Both the position numbers and the translations under genes were made by a program. 64,000 bases of DNA from Dioscorea cayenensis subsp. rotundata (lineage: Eukaryota > Streptophyta > Magnoliopsida > Dioscoreales > Dioscoreaceae): assembly GCF_009730915.1 (NCBI RefSeq), contig NC_052475.1, positions 31,247,016-31,311,015 of the forward strand. Direction: 5' to 3'. Under the pieces are notes generated by a model. The model had not been told where the DNA came from. It searched no databases and saw nothing but the letters and a program-made list of their open reading frames with translations. Every line of letters begins with the position of its first letter. The first letter of the stretch is position 1. This document shows, piece after piece, positions 23,399 through 36,738 of the stretch.

Positions 23399-26300
23399 GA
23401 CACAAAAAAACTATGGCCTTATAAGAAAAAAAAAAAAGTAGCTTCTTCTAGTAGATTAAGCGAAAGACAAATGAGGATCAATTGAGACCTTATTTAGATG
23501 TAAATTTACGGCCAAGATCATTTACACTTAGGTTAAATATCAAGAATTTTAAGCTTAGCTTCACTACATTGACTTGCTCATCTACTTTTATCCTCTTTGG
23601 TTTAAGAATTACAATAATCCGGGCACATAAAAAACTGATAATTAATATTAGTCATAATGGTAGTTGTCCAGCAATATGTAAAGTTTAAAATCCACTTTTT
23701 TTTTCTCTCAATGCTATAAATGATAACTCTAGCCAGGATGTCCCAAGCATCATGGGCTAAGTCGATTAGATAAACTATTAAAAAAAAATGGTGAAATAAT
23801 GTTTCTAAAGTTAAAAATTTACAAATAAATGTTGAAAGACAAAGAGATGTGATTTGAATATAAAAAAATACAAGAATTTACATGTACTTCTTCCTCTTTG
23901 ATGTATTGAAGAAATAAAAATTAAATAGATATTTTTAAAAATTTAGCACTAGTTACATTTGAGGATTGCACTCTTTGGTGTTTTGGAAATACGTTGGCAA
24001 ACAATAAATTATAAAATAAATAATTTCAACATATGTTTATTATGGTTATTCAGTAGTTTTGGTAAACTCTCCATCTAATGTAAAAATAAGATCACTTAGT
24101 TTGTCCTTTTATTATTCTGCATTAGATTTTTAAGATTACATATTTGTTTTATTTATATAAAAAAGTACACACCTTTGTTTAGTTGTATCTAAGCAAAAAA
24201 TTAACTGAAATAACATTCTGATTATCTAATGATTAATATACATATAAAATATATGTTCCAGGGTTGTCAGTCATATGATAATTGGCAGAGAATAACTGAG
24301 TGATAACAAGATCAATAATATCAAGGTTGTTTGTTAATTATATTAGAAAAAAAAATTAGTACCCTCCACCATTAATCAGGGCAACATTCACAGATGCATT
24401 GCAAATGATCATTTAATATTTTATATTCAACTCCACTCTATGTAAGGACCAAGTAACCATGTTAGTTCTTGACGCTATGATTATTAGTAGTAGTAATGTT
24501 ACAGTTCTATTTGGTTTTCAAAGATCTTTTATTTATATAAAGCGTCGAAAGTCAAAACCCTTGTCATTAATAATCTACAATAGTTCCATATCTTAATAAA
24601 TAAATCTATGAACTTTTGAGATTGATAAGATGCAAAATAAATTTACCTTCAAAGCCCTTCCATCTTTTAGAAAGAACCGAGAAAATTACAAACATAATAA
24701 AATAACTGAGATGCCACTTTTAATAACTGGTTGGTCCCAAAAAACAAAAAATCTTTGCTCAAGTGAGCTCACATCTAACTTAGAGAACCTAACAAATTCA
24801 TGTGTTTACTCGTCAAAGACCGGATGTGTTTTTTATTATTATTATTATTAAAAAAGAACTCAATTTATATGAGAATATATTTGTAATGGTAGTAGTAGTA
24901 GTGAAAATTAGTTGATTGAGTTATTGAATGAGACTAAAAGTCTATTTAGCATATTGAAGAGGGACTGTTAGATCATAACATTAATTTTGACGATTAATGC
25001 GTCGATTCAGAAAATTACAACAATGAAAACCCAAAATAAAAATAAATAAATAAAAACATATGCATAGCCATGAAGTGCTGCCTAACTTTGTTCTTCGGAT
25101 CCACAATGAAGCCTTAAACATAAAATATTAATAACTCATAACCATGCACTCAATTGAGTTTAAGATTAAACAAGAATGAAAGAAGACACTTTTGAAAACT
25201 CTTCAATTAAGACTTACTTCTGTTCTTTAAAATATATACACAATGTGTTGCTTAACGAGCAATCCATGGCTGGAAACTTATATGTATATTTTAACTTTCC
25301 CAAGGGGTCTCACAAAACAAAGATGAAATAAATACATTTAATTAATAAAGAAATGAAGCTTTGAAGTTTTCATATAATAAAAAATAAATAAAAATAAGTG
25401 GGAAACATGAGCAAGTGATTGAAAGTTTGAAACTCCCCAAAAATGGCAAGAGTATGAAATCAAGAGACAAAGAACATGGCCTTGGTTGGTGTTCTCTTGA
25501 TTCAGGGCACCTTGAATCACCCACCCATTCACATTTCTTATTATCACTAAACCATAATCAGAATCAAGTTCACACTCCAAGAAATAGATCTTTAATTATG
25601 TTTTGGAATGCAACATATATATATTATTGATTACTCACTTCTGTCCAAATTACCTAACATTAGTTACCACTTTTCAAAATCCTTGAATGAAGTTAATTTA
25701 ATATAAAGAGTGTCTGACTGTGTATGAATCAATGGAGTAAATAATTCCAATAAATTAAAAAGTAAACTTGTCATATCATACTTTCTTAATTTTATGAGTT
25801 TTAATAATATTTTTAATTTTTATTTAAAATTTAGTTTAGAACATTAGTTATAAGATTTTTTTTACGAAAGCCACTTGGTTCTTGTGGTTGACGGTATAAA
25901 TAAATCTCTCATATAATGTGGAGAATGGTGAGGGTTTAAATTCTCATGAAAGAAATTAACTCACGAGTGATGTCGCTATTCATACTCACACATTATAAAA
26001 GTGGTTAGTACTTGGTCCCGTACTACATAACGGGTGTTTTAGTAAGAAAATTTTTATTTTTATATAAAAATTGGTTTATTAAGAATATAATAATTTATTT
26101 TCAAAATTTATCCTTATATTAATAAAAAAAACTTTTATAAATAGTAATGAGAGAAAATTGTTGAGTAAAAAAGAATTAATAGGATAATAATTGATTTTCT
26201 TTTTTTTTTTGGTAAGAGAGTATTTCAGTCAAATACTCGATATTAAATATTTTTTTTAATTTCACTGCTCAATTTTAAAAAAAACTTATAAATATATTTT

Positions 26301-27780
26301 TACATTGTTATTGATTGTCTAAAATAAAAATAAAAAGAGAGAAATTTTTTTTTTTTTCTTTAAAGTAGAGGTTGAAATCTCTCGTTTGTCCACGTTAGGA
26401 AAAAAAAAAACCCTCCTTTTGAGAGCATGTTCAAAACACGGAACGCACAACGTTAATGTTTATATATAGTGTTTGTTAGTATAATTTATATGAGCAAGTC
26501 AGAAAGGAAAAAAAGTTGAAAAGTTGGTTATGCGGAACCTTTTGTACATATCAACAAGTTTCAAAAACAGTTACTTTGACTACCTGTTTTTAACGGACCA
26601 TGATATATATATATATATATTTATATTTAATCCATGATTTTGAAATCTTAAAAATAGTTAATTACTTTTTGATTAGAATAAGATTCATTTTTATTTATCT
26701 AAATCAATTATTGTGGTTTATCCACATTCTAAAAAGTTATTAACCAGTTAGCACCACATGAGCTAAAAATTGTCATGCAAATCTAAAAATTTTGCAAAAA
26801 TCATACTAGGCTAATAAGTCCCAATTATTGTACAATTTTAGAGAGAAGAGATACAACTCCTCTAGAAAACCCGTATGGGACCTGTTTAAACAGTATTGCA
26901 AACAATACCTAGTCTAAAAACAACGTGTGAATACTACTACTATTACAATGCCATGATATAAGGTTTTGACATTGTGGCTCACCGCTATGTGACAATCAAT
27001 TATGCTATGTAATTCTTGTAAAATAATATTGATGAAAATATGTGGACTAAAAATACCAAATTATAATGTATTATTCATTTTAGTTTTTCTCTCGCCAAAT
27101 GAGATATTGTGGGATCAACTCTCCCCACACCATTGGTTGAGGTTAGTGCATTGTTCGGCTCATTAAAAGCAAAAAAAAAAACAATGCTACAATTGAGCAC
27201 GCGTAATCTGAATGTTTGTATTAACCGATTGAAACTATTTAATCAACAATAACACGGTGAAAAAGTGGGATGTACAATATTTTATTAAAACCGTAGATCG
27301 TAATCGTAACAGTAACATAATCAATATGAACCGTCAAAATTTATTTTTAGTAGATCTATAAAAACTTATTTATAAACCACAACACATCCAAATAAACATA
27401 TTTGTCTCACTGTGCTCAGTTACGGATGTTCATAGAGCATATGTAGTTGAGATATATAAAAAGATTTAATATAAAATAAAATATATATTTAATACGTTGA
27501 AAAACAATTTATTATTACATGTTGGAAAAAATAAAAAAATATGCCAATAATACTCAAATGTACGTGAATAATGAATACTTTTTATTTTTAATTTAGATAA
27601 ATTATGTGTCAGGGATCTATATAGATATGGAGCTATCAACCCATGCCCTCACTGTATATGAAGTAAGTTTTGAACCACCTTCTCAGTATGGATATGAATA
27701 TTCTATACAGGTGATCCAGTGGCTATAGATAAAAAAGTTGATGGGTACCTACTTTCTTATATATAAAGAGAAAACATCAT
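21721..27780. other. AT-rich spacer of about 6 kb
   Basis: No supported gene. The right-most few hundred bases before 21720 on the minus strand form the peptide-gene promoter. A modestly structured patch lies near 23100-23200, where CTAGACTC pairs with GAGTCTAG and AGCAAGCT with AGCTTGCT. Otherwise I see homopolymer and AT-repeat sequence, and short frames that look random. Confidence 0.6.
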
Positions 27781-27807
27781 CTGTGGACATTCTACGAATG
27801 TCCACAG
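27781..27807. repeat. Perfect 12-bp-arm hairpin
   Basis: CTGTGGACATTC, a 3-base TAC loop, then GAATGTCCACAG: fully self-complementary. It has neither a bacterial-type terminator role nor a Helitron CTRR end beside it; it probably belongs to a MITE remnant. Confidence 0.8.
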
Positions 27808-27939
27808 ACAAGCACAGTAACCATTAAGCAGCTACAACGAGAGTTTGTTCAGTTACTGTGCACAAATTGATTGAATGGTTCAGATCAAATTACTGTGCAT
27901 CTAACTTTTTACTGTACAACTATTTATAAGCACATTAAA

Positions 27940-28987
27940 GGTCTGTTTGGATGCATAGTAAATTTTTTCATAGGAATTTTATTTCATAGGATTCAAAAAT
28001 GATTTATATGGAATTTACTACAGGAAAAATTTCGATAGATGGGTGTTTGGATGTGCATAGAAATTTTTCCATAGGAATTTAAGTTTGAAAATGAAATTAG
28101 CCATTAGAGTTTTAAATAACTTTCTTTAGCTCTTTCTAAATAACTTTTTAGTCCTCCAAACTTATAATAATAGCATACCTTAGTATGAAAAACATAAACA
28201 AACAGGCTGAAGAATTGATCTCTTCCAAACAAGATATGTAATTGTCACAATCCTGATAGACATCAAAGACATACAAAAGTATTGAACTAAATTTCTCAAC
28301 AAAAGAGAGGCCAACTCTATCTAATCTTTGGCATAATATTATCACCAATTCTATTAAATAACATCTACTCCGCAAAGCAACACAATAATTCAAAGTTTAG
28401 AAAAGAAGAAGCCAACAAAATACATCAATTTCAAACACAGCTAAACAAACAAAAATCTCACCACACAAGTCACTTCAAACATCCATAGATTCTGACAAAG
28501 AAAAATAGTCTTGAGCTAACTGCATGAGCAAACACACACAAACCTACTTGCATTTCAATCTATTAAAACAACTTCATTAAACAAACAAAACATAGAATTC
28601 TGAGAACAGAATGAAGAATGTGAATCTCTCTCAGTCATTTTCACAAATACCTCATCAACAATAATATTTTTTTTTAAAACAAAGGCAACCAGACAGTAAT
28701 TCAACAACAGAATTAGTACAAATACCTCATCTTTGCACTACTTTATTGATTTCCATGCATGATAACCAACAAAGACCTAACAATCAAACTAATGTTTCCA
28801 AGAAAAAAACAAACCAACATCATATATAAAGCAAAAACAATCAATCCACACATCTAAACCCTTGTCAGCAACCAGAGATTTCAAAAGAAATCAACATAGA
28901 AACAGTGGTCAGTAAGCAGAGATTTATTTTCATAATCACATGAATTAATATTATTCCTATGGGATTTAATGGTACCCAAACAAGTTC
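27940..28987. mobile_element. Candidate MITE/TIR element with TGTTTGG ends
   Basis: Left end GGTCTGTTTGGATGC at 27940 and right end GTACCCAAACAAGTTC (complement GAACTTGTTTGGGTAC) ending near 28987 are imperfect inverted repeats. Subterminal TTCCATAGGAATTT-like blocks at the left also recur inverted near 28955 (TTCCTATGGGATTT). Such ends are common in plant PIF/Harbinger and hAT MITEs. I could not find a convincing target duplication, so boundaries are tentative. Confidence 0.4.
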
Positions 28988-29239
28988 TATACTATTCATG
29001 ATATACTGTAGAACAGTTGAATTTTGACATTCATTGATTTAAAATCTACTACGAACGTTGGTAGAGGATGCATTCTCATATATAAATATTGCTTGTTCTA
29101 AATTTCTAATCAAATACTAAGTAATAACATTTGCCTCGTGATCAGTCTAGGTCATCACATCATAAGAATGCTTTTCCCGAGGCATCAGACAACGTGTGTG
29201 ATGATGAGTACATTCAGAAGCCCGGGCACGAGCGAACAC

Positions 29240-29323
29240 CACGTGAAGCTTGTAAATGTTTGGACTCGCACTTGCCGACTCATCGGTGTCCGCACGTGAC
29301 ATCACCCACGTGAACTTCACGTG
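29240..29323 (+). promoter_or_regulatory. Cluster of four G-boxes upstream of BIM
   Basis: CACGTG occurs at 29240-29245, 29293-29298, 29307-29312 and 29318-29323, about 220-300 bp before the BIM start codon. The encoded bHLH has the residues that read G-boxes, so self-regulation or regulation by related bHLH/bZIP factors is plausible (inference). Confidence 0.6.
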
Positions 29324-29543
29324 ATCCCACTTGTTTAACAGCGACCTCTCACTTTTTCAGCCGTCCATCTAGTCCCAAACTCGAATCTCAAAGATCAGGG
29401 CAATAACCCCATTTGGCCCTTTGCGTCCTGCTTCTCTTCTCCTCGTCTCGCATCGCCGGCGGCGGAGATTGCGATTCATGACGGATTTTGAGGGTTTCTT
29501 GCTCTGGAATTCGTGAAGTTTGAAGCTTTTTTGGGTGGGATCG

Positions 29544-32500
29544 ATGGAGGCGGCGTCGGATTCGGGGCGGGAGTTTCCGGAACCTGATGAACCTTTCGAG
29601 GGTGAGCCATGGAGGAGAAATGGCTCCTCTCGCAAAGGTTTCCTTTCTGGATTTTGTTTTTTCGTGTGCTTTTTGGTCGTCATGCGGGTTTTCTTGGTTG
29701 GAATTAGTTTTCTATGGTGGGATTTTACTGTTGTTGTTTAAATGGTTTGGGACTGGGATGCAGGGGAAATGATGATGAGAATGGATGGAGTGGGGAGGGA
29801 TCAGAAGTCGGGAGAACCGACGACGCCGAGGTCGAAGCATTCGGCAACGGAGCAGCGCCGGAGGAGCAAAATCAATGAGAGGTGAGTTCGTATCTGGTAA
29901 TTTTCCAGATTTTCTTTTATTATTTAAAGTCTGGTGGAAAGAAAGGATTTTTATGCTCTATAATTCAATGAATTTATCGAGCTGGCTGGTAGTATACTTG
30001 TTTGACAAGGGGTTTCTAGTGCACGCGGCTATAAATCAGTCCGGTCAGAAGGGATAAATATAAAATAGAACTAATCTACGTATGACTGGAATATATTGGC
30101 AAATTTAGGTAAAATGTACTCTCACTGCAAAATGTGCGAGTTTTTATGAATTTTTTAGGTTGCTAATCAGTTTTAGTGTTTGATCTCGAGGATTAAGGAC
30201 AATTGGAGTTAATTCACGGGCTTCGGAACCATATTTTAGTTTGAGAAAGTTAAGGCCTGCATTGCCACACAGGATCTGAAGAAGTACAAAGTGAGCTCTG
30301 AGTTATAGTGAAGAGTGATTAGAAAAGGGTAGAATGAAGATGTGCACAGTAGGAAAACATAATCAGTCCCCAACTTTATGGTACTGATTGTTTCCTTTTG
30401 CATTAGCTGTTGTTCAGTAGAGGTCCTAGTATTTGAAATTAAACATATTAAATTCTTCCTTGTCTGCACTTTTGCCAATGTATGGGAAGAATGTTTAAAG
30501 ACTATCGCTAATTGTGTTGGCTTAAGTGAAGGATTCTTGTTTGTAGCATTATTCATGAATCGGATTTTAGATTCCTAGGAATGGTGTGAGTTGGATGCTT
30601 GTTGCTAGAAATATGCTTCTATTCTTTACGGAGCTGTCTCTGCATCTGACAGTTGATGTTTTGTTTAGATGATGATAACTAGTCTCCCCTTCTTAGTTTT
30701 GTGTTTTCTTTTGTTAAATCTGATCCGCTTGACGACTTGAGTATTCTTTCATATAGTGACCAAATTATTGTGTTTCTGCTGTTTCTTATCCTTACCTAGA
30801 ACTTCAATTTGCAATTTATAGCAATTCTGAGGTTGTTAAACTTGTTGGTTTTATCCATGTGTCATACTCCCATAATTTGTGGTTCCATTCCTTCATGTGA
30901 TCGACTATTTTCTGAAGACTGAATTGTTTCTTTTGTTTCAGTCAACGAGTTCCTGTAAATTTTAAATATCTTGTTCACAAAGGAAATGTTATAGGCTCAT
31001 TTACTGAAACAATGAATTAAAGTTTAATAATAATGTTGACAATTCATAATGCCGACCTCATAAGCAATATTGCATGGATGTGGTGTTTTTCTGCTAACAG
31101 GTACACAGAATGCTTTTAATGTTAGTATGCCACTAGTATCATATGGATTTTGGTTCACAAACTATTTATGCATTTGAGGGATTTGTTATAGTTTTAAACT
31201 AGTGTGAAAGAAAATATAGATTGATTTCTATTTTTTCTTTTAATAGTTTGTCACATGTAGTGGACCTTCTTCAGTTTCTCCTGATGAGGAAAAGATGCAA
31301 ATCCTCTTAAAAGCATAAAAAGATAATGCAGAAGGCTTTTAGCTCGTAGTCATATTTAGGTATTATTTTAAGATGAATATGTTTTAATATTATTTGAAGT
31401 TTGATTCAAGTGAATTTTTATCAAGCGTCTAGTTTATATTTGTTTTTTTTTCTATTATTTCATTAAAGCCTGTTGTAATTAAAATTGTTAATATTCTATA
31501 GAAAAATGGTTTATGTGGATGTGAATATGTGATGGGGAAGATTAATTAAAAATGGGTTTTGGGTTTTGTTCCTTAGTGTAAAGATATAGGTAAATTCAAA
31601 GGAGGAGCAACTTTGAAATTCATTATTTGCATGTCAGCTGTATAAGCTATTAAAATGGTGAAACCTTTTTGTTGTTATATATATTTTTTTCTTGTATTTA
31701 TTTGTAAAGGTCCTTGGTTGATTTGGTCTTCAACGTCTGGTTCTCTTCTTTTCTGGTAATTTAGTTGATAGAATTTCCAATGCTTTTCTGTATTGACTTC
31801 TTGGAACATATCAGTTTTCTTGAGGGCAAGCATTTTTTATTTTATTTTTTGGTTGCTTTTAGTAATTTATGTTTTGAGCATGAGCCAAAAGAAGATTCGT
31901 GTATATAACTTAAATGGCTAGTAAGAGAAACGGTCTAATTTGTTTAACTTTTTAGGACCTGTTTCTGTACCATATTTTTATGTACTTATGATGCATTGCA
32001 ATCCGACTTGTAGATTCCAGATTCTTAGAGATCTCATACCCCATAGTGATCAGAAGAGAGACAAAGCATCATTCCTTTTGGAGGTAAAGTTTTGTTTTGT
32101 TTGGACTGTTAAAGTATATTACTTGGCCTAATCATCCAGCTCTTCGGAAATGTTCTGTTTTTATCCCTTATGCCCCTTCGCAGGTCATTGAGTACATTCA
32201 CTATCTACAAGAGAAGGCTCAGAAGTACGAGTCAATTCAACCAGGATGGATTCAGGAAAATGAGAAATTGGTTCCCTGGGTAACACTTAATGTACTCTAT
32301 TTATGTGCCATGTGATGATATGCGTAATTATATTTGCATATTATAGTAAGTTTTTTTATGCCTCCACCTATTTGTTGTCTTGAGATGATCTAACTAGTTA
32401 ATGTGGTTATTTATGACTGAAATCAGGGGTTGGTCTGTCCTTGACCAATTATGAGGTCTTGTTTCTCACATAGGCAAAACAGTTCTCTCTAGTTAGAGAA

Positions 32501-33210
32501 CTATGAATAGAACATATTAAATGCTACTTTAACTAGGACGTTTTCACTTGGGGAAGATGACCAAGTGGCAAACCCTCGAAGTTTCATTTCTTTATGTAAA
32601 AACCCAAAAGTTTATTGTCTCTATGAATATTCTCTTTTCAAATTCTAGTAGAAAATAGTTAACTCATTTTTATAAAATTGAAAACAACATAACTATCCCT
32701 CCTCAAAATAATAAGTAAATTAATTAAAAATAATATCTTTATGTTTTTATGGAATTTTTTTGTTAGATATGTTTTGTAACTTTATTTTTTTAATGAGTTT
32801 AAATAAAATTTTTAACAAAGTTTTGCCATTTTCTATCAAATTTTAACTTAGATTTCAGAAGATGGAATTTTTTTTTTAGAGAAATAAAATTTGAGGTTTT
32901 TGAAAAATAAAGATGAAGTTTATAAAATTTGAATAATTGATAGGATGCAAGAGCGTCAAAAAAGATTTTAAAGAAATATTTATAAAATTTTAAAAAGATA
33001 AAGAAGATGCATGGAAGTTTAGTATAATAAACAAACAAAAATATGGTAGAATAAGAAAAGGAAAAACTGAGATATGTGAATATCGCTCACCCATATCTAG
33101 GAGAAAATTGGTAGGGCTGTTTTGATTTAGCTTATTATACAAATTTGGACATCTTCATTTCGTTCGTTGTGTTTGTTTTGAGATTTAAGCTCATATTTTT
33201 AATGTCTGCT

Positions 33211-33244
<34 letters not shown>

Positions 33245-35308
33245 ACATTCTGGGAGCAATTATACGCTGATGTTTAGCATGCATGTTTATTTTAGGCCTT
33301 TCTTTGGAAGACCTCTATCAACCAGCTTTATTTGAGATGAAAGGAGCTTTGACTGTTTTAATTTAAGGAACTTATCAATCATCCTTTGGTGCAGACTAAC
33401 AACCAGGGCCCTGTAGATGGTATTCCTGATGCCTCCCAAATCATGAAAAATGGCCCTTCTCCTGGATTTATGTTTGGAAAATTTGATGAGCGTAACATGC
33501 CGCTTGCCCCATCAATACTTTCTAACGCACATAATCCAACTGAATCTGATATGCGTGCTGGTGTTCAGTCAAATCTCTATGCAACTGTAGGTGGAGAAAC
33601 TAATCATACACAACAGCAGCAACAAAGACTTGTTTCAAATTCAGATAATCTGGCATCTCACTCTCAATCTCCGTGGTTAAGGTCATATAATGTTGCTGAT
33701 TGTACTCTCAGCAGTGATATTTTGAATGAACAAGAAGGGCTGGCAATTGATGAGGGCACTATAAGTGTCTCTAGCGTCTACTCTCATGGGTGAGCTTTTT
33801 AATCTAGTTATCATGTTTTCGTCTTTCTAATTCAGAAGTTCAAACTGATGGGTACAATGATTTAGTAGTTGCTTTGTTCTCTTTCCTGTGAAGCCAATTC
33901 TCAGACTGTAAGATGCTTGCATACCACTTCACTGATATGATTCTGCCCAAACTTGCTTCAGAGGAAGATTATGTTACCTGTTTTATTTCTTTCTTCTAAA
34001 TGTTAGTTTTATCAATTTACTTCTGTTTTAGTTTCTGGATTTTAGTTGTGTTAATTGCCTCTGAGAGCATTTTTTAGATTTTTATTTATTTATTTGGCAT
34101 CCATATCTTTCATCATCATAATGCATAGGTTGAATGCATGGTATTTGTTTCATTCGTGGACTGCAGGTTACTGGGTGCACTGTCTCAGGCATTGCAGAGT
34201 TCTGGTTTAGATCTGTCTCAAGCAAATGTCTCCGTACAGATCAATCTAGGAAAGAGAGCTGCAAGAAGACGGACCACAAATCACATGACCAATCTTAGGG
34301 TAATGGATTCTGTGCCTTGCTATTATTGTTTGTGTTGTTTAATTATTTTAGACATAATGTTTAGGTTATTCTTTGGTGGTCAAATTCGAATTATATTTGC
34401 TTTTTTGATTCACATGCCCTCACAATTGTTAGCAAGTGTTTTGTTTGTCCATCACCCATGCATATCTCATTTCATTTTCTTTAGCATTTATGATTGAATC
34501 TGCAGCTGTAAAAGAAAGCTTCTCAACATTTCAAGCTATGGGGCCTGATATTTGTTGACAAAATCTTGCCCATTTAAATTTTGTGGACACTATTGTAGCA
34601 CGGTCCAGCTTTATCAATATATGGAGAAGTCTCACATGTCCCACTAGTGGTCATTGAAAAACAACATGACATATTATTATGAAAGGAACAGTAGTGTCTT
34701 TATGTATTTTTTTAATCTCTGGTTCCTTAAAGAAAGATGTACATGGTATATGCAGGATTAATGCATTTGGTACATGGTATATCAGTGTAGTTTCTTGCAT
34801 GCACACTCATTATGGTATCTGACGACAGCTTCCATGAATAAATTCCCAATAAATCGAGATGAGTTTTGTTTGCTCCTTGCATCTTTATAGTTGACAATCC
34901 CTCACGTGTGATTGGCCTTACATGTTATTTGAAATACAAGGGCTCATGGATGGGTGGGGCTTACTTAACTCTAACAGAGGCATTGGCACGCTTGAAAACT
35001 GTTTTGTGCCGACATTAATATTTTACCTGCTTTATATTTTTGTCTACTCTATTAGAAAAGTTAAAACCTGAGTTTCAATTGTCTTGAAACAGATAGAAAG
35101 CTGATTGAATGCATTATGATCGCATTTACGCAGGACTACCTGATCAATTCAATGTAAAATTCAATGTAACTTATCGAAACTTAGTTATTGTATGTTGCAG
35201 GACCAGAATGATCCTTCTGGGAATCAAGCAATGGAGCACTCGAGAGTGGGGAGCAGTGACGAGGAATCCGAAAAAGCTTTGAAGAAACATCGTTCTGATA
35301 GCTGCTAG
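29544..35308 (+). CDS. BIM2: BIM-type bHLH transcription factor (BES1-interacting Myc-like)
   Basis: Nuclear bHLH factor of the BIM1-3 group; Arabidopsis BIMs pair with BES1 in brassinosteroid-responsive transcription. Seven exons: 29544-29637, 29764-29881, 32014-32083, 32184-32279, 33395-33789, 34167-34299 and 35201-35308, in phase, 337 residues. The basic region [17 protein letters not shown] has His57, Glu61 and Arg65, the G-box-reading triad. The helices continue in [20 protein letters not shown] and [27 protein letters not shown] directly after is a BIM signature, as is [20 protein letters not shown] near the C-terminus, followed by KRAARRRT. The protein ends [13 protein letters not shown]. 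The assignment to BIM2 rather than a paralogue is by overall resemblance. Intron 2 is about 2.1 kb. Confidence 0.93.
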
Positions 35309-35804
35309 TGCTACCATCACCATCACCATCACCATTTGTTGCTGAGGGGTTTCATCTATCTAAGTTAAATTCCTAGTTCTTCCAACGCTTCACCTCACAG
35401 CTGTAAGATCAATGTACATGCTGCTTTGCTCTTTTAGATTTTTAACTTGTTTTCGGTGAGGTCTGGTTGTTTGTCTATTCATGGAAAATTTAGCTGTTTT
35501 ATTACACCTTCCAGGCTTGTACTGTCGAGAGAAGTTGCGTTTCTGTTTTTCAGAACAAAGTTGTAAATTGTTATGAATTTGCTCACCAACTAGTATTTAT
35601 TGTCTGAATTTACGAGTATTCACTCTTTATCTTTCTAAAGTTACGGTTTGTTTGTTTGTTTGTTTGTTAGCCAAGAACTGGGGAAGAAGCTGGTGTATTT
35701 ATAATTCTTGGAGTGGGTATGAATCAAGAAAAATTCAATGTGGAAGTGTTTTAAGGGTTTTGGTTGCTCAATTTCTTAAAACTTTCAGATGGCTTGCTCA
35801 ACAT

Positions 35805-36728
35805 GAGGCTTTTTTTTTTAAATAATGCATTTTTTTTATTTAATTACCAAAATAGGTATATTTTAAAATATTTACGTGTTTAGGTAAAACGGTAAGATTG
35901 ATACCGTTTATAATAGAATTTAAAGAAAACGGGATCAACCTTACCGTTTTCATTGCATAAGCACTTATGAAAACGGGATGGTTGATCTCGTTTTTAGTTT
36001 ATCATTTTTATTTATTTTTTAATAAAGTATGCATGCTGGGGAGTGTGTGCTTCCTTCGTGCCCTTCCTCACACTCCCCTGCCTTGCATATATTTTTAGGG
36101 GGTGTAATTGCATTTCTATCCCACCAAAAAACAAGCCAACACACACTCCCCTGCCCACTCACGCTTATCCACACCTCCTTCCTCCTTCTATAACCGCCCC
36201 ACCCACCCACCGGCGAAGGACGACACCGATCCCACCACCAGCCCCTCTGCTCGATATGGACGAGTTCATCGTCACTCTCATCTTCCTCTACATCACAGTC
36301 GCCACCGTCATAGGCTACAAAGCTCAGTTCGCCACTGACACCTGCGGTGGCGTCGGCGTTCTCGGCATCGCTTGGGCCTTTGGCGGCATGATCTTCATCC
36401 TCGTCTACTGCACTACCGGCATCTCAGGTCCTCCTCCTCCTTCTCCCAAACCCTAAACTCATCAAACAAAGGTTTCAAATTGACACTATATTCTAATGTT
36501 TTCAGGTGGCCAGACAAGGCCGTGAGTGTGTGCATGCGTACTTAATTAAAAAAAAATAAAAATGATAAACTAAAAACGGGATCAACCTTCCCATTTTTTT
36601 AAAATTCTATTAAAACCGGTATCAACTTTACCGTTTTACCTAAACTCATAAATATTTTAAAATATACCTATTTTGGTAATTAAATAAAAAAAATTGCATT
36701 ATTTAAAAAAAAAAAAAAAAAAAGCCTC
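35805..36728. mobile_element. Pack-MULE-like element carrying an aquaporin fragment
   Basis: Two long inverted arms, 35805 to about 36035 and about 36540 to 36728, both start GAGGC + T-run + AAATAATGCA and continue almost identically through TACCAAAATAGGTATATTTT and AGGTAAAACGGTA to TTTAGTTTATCATTTTTATT. The left arm has an extra segment of about 45 bp. Between them lies unrelated, GC-rich, gene-like DNA of a PIP2 aquaporin. Flanks show only a degenerate direct repeat (TCAACATGA / TAACGATGA), so the target duplication is uncertain. No transposase. Confidence 0.82.
36213..36520 (+). pseudogene. Captured PIP2 aquaporin fragment, broken
   Basis: The codons from 36256 read [20 protein letters not shown], then [18 protein letters not shown] and [11 protein letters not shown]: the first two membrane spans of a PIP2 plasma-membrane water channel. 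A 78-bp intron (36428-36505, GT...AG) lies at the usual PIP2 position before GGHINP. Upstream, AKDxTDP and PAPLLDMDE are still recognisable but in different frames, so there is a frameshift. About 13 residues normally found between LLDMDE and the EF(I/V)ATL helix are deleted. Homology stops just after the intron; pore NPA motifs and four helices are missing, so it cannot form a channel. Confidence 0.85.
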
Positions 36729-36738
36729 TAACGATGAA

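Noticed and set aside
27781..27807. Helitron 3' end
   Set aside because: The hairpin is perfect but no CTRR-T follows at the right distance on either strand.
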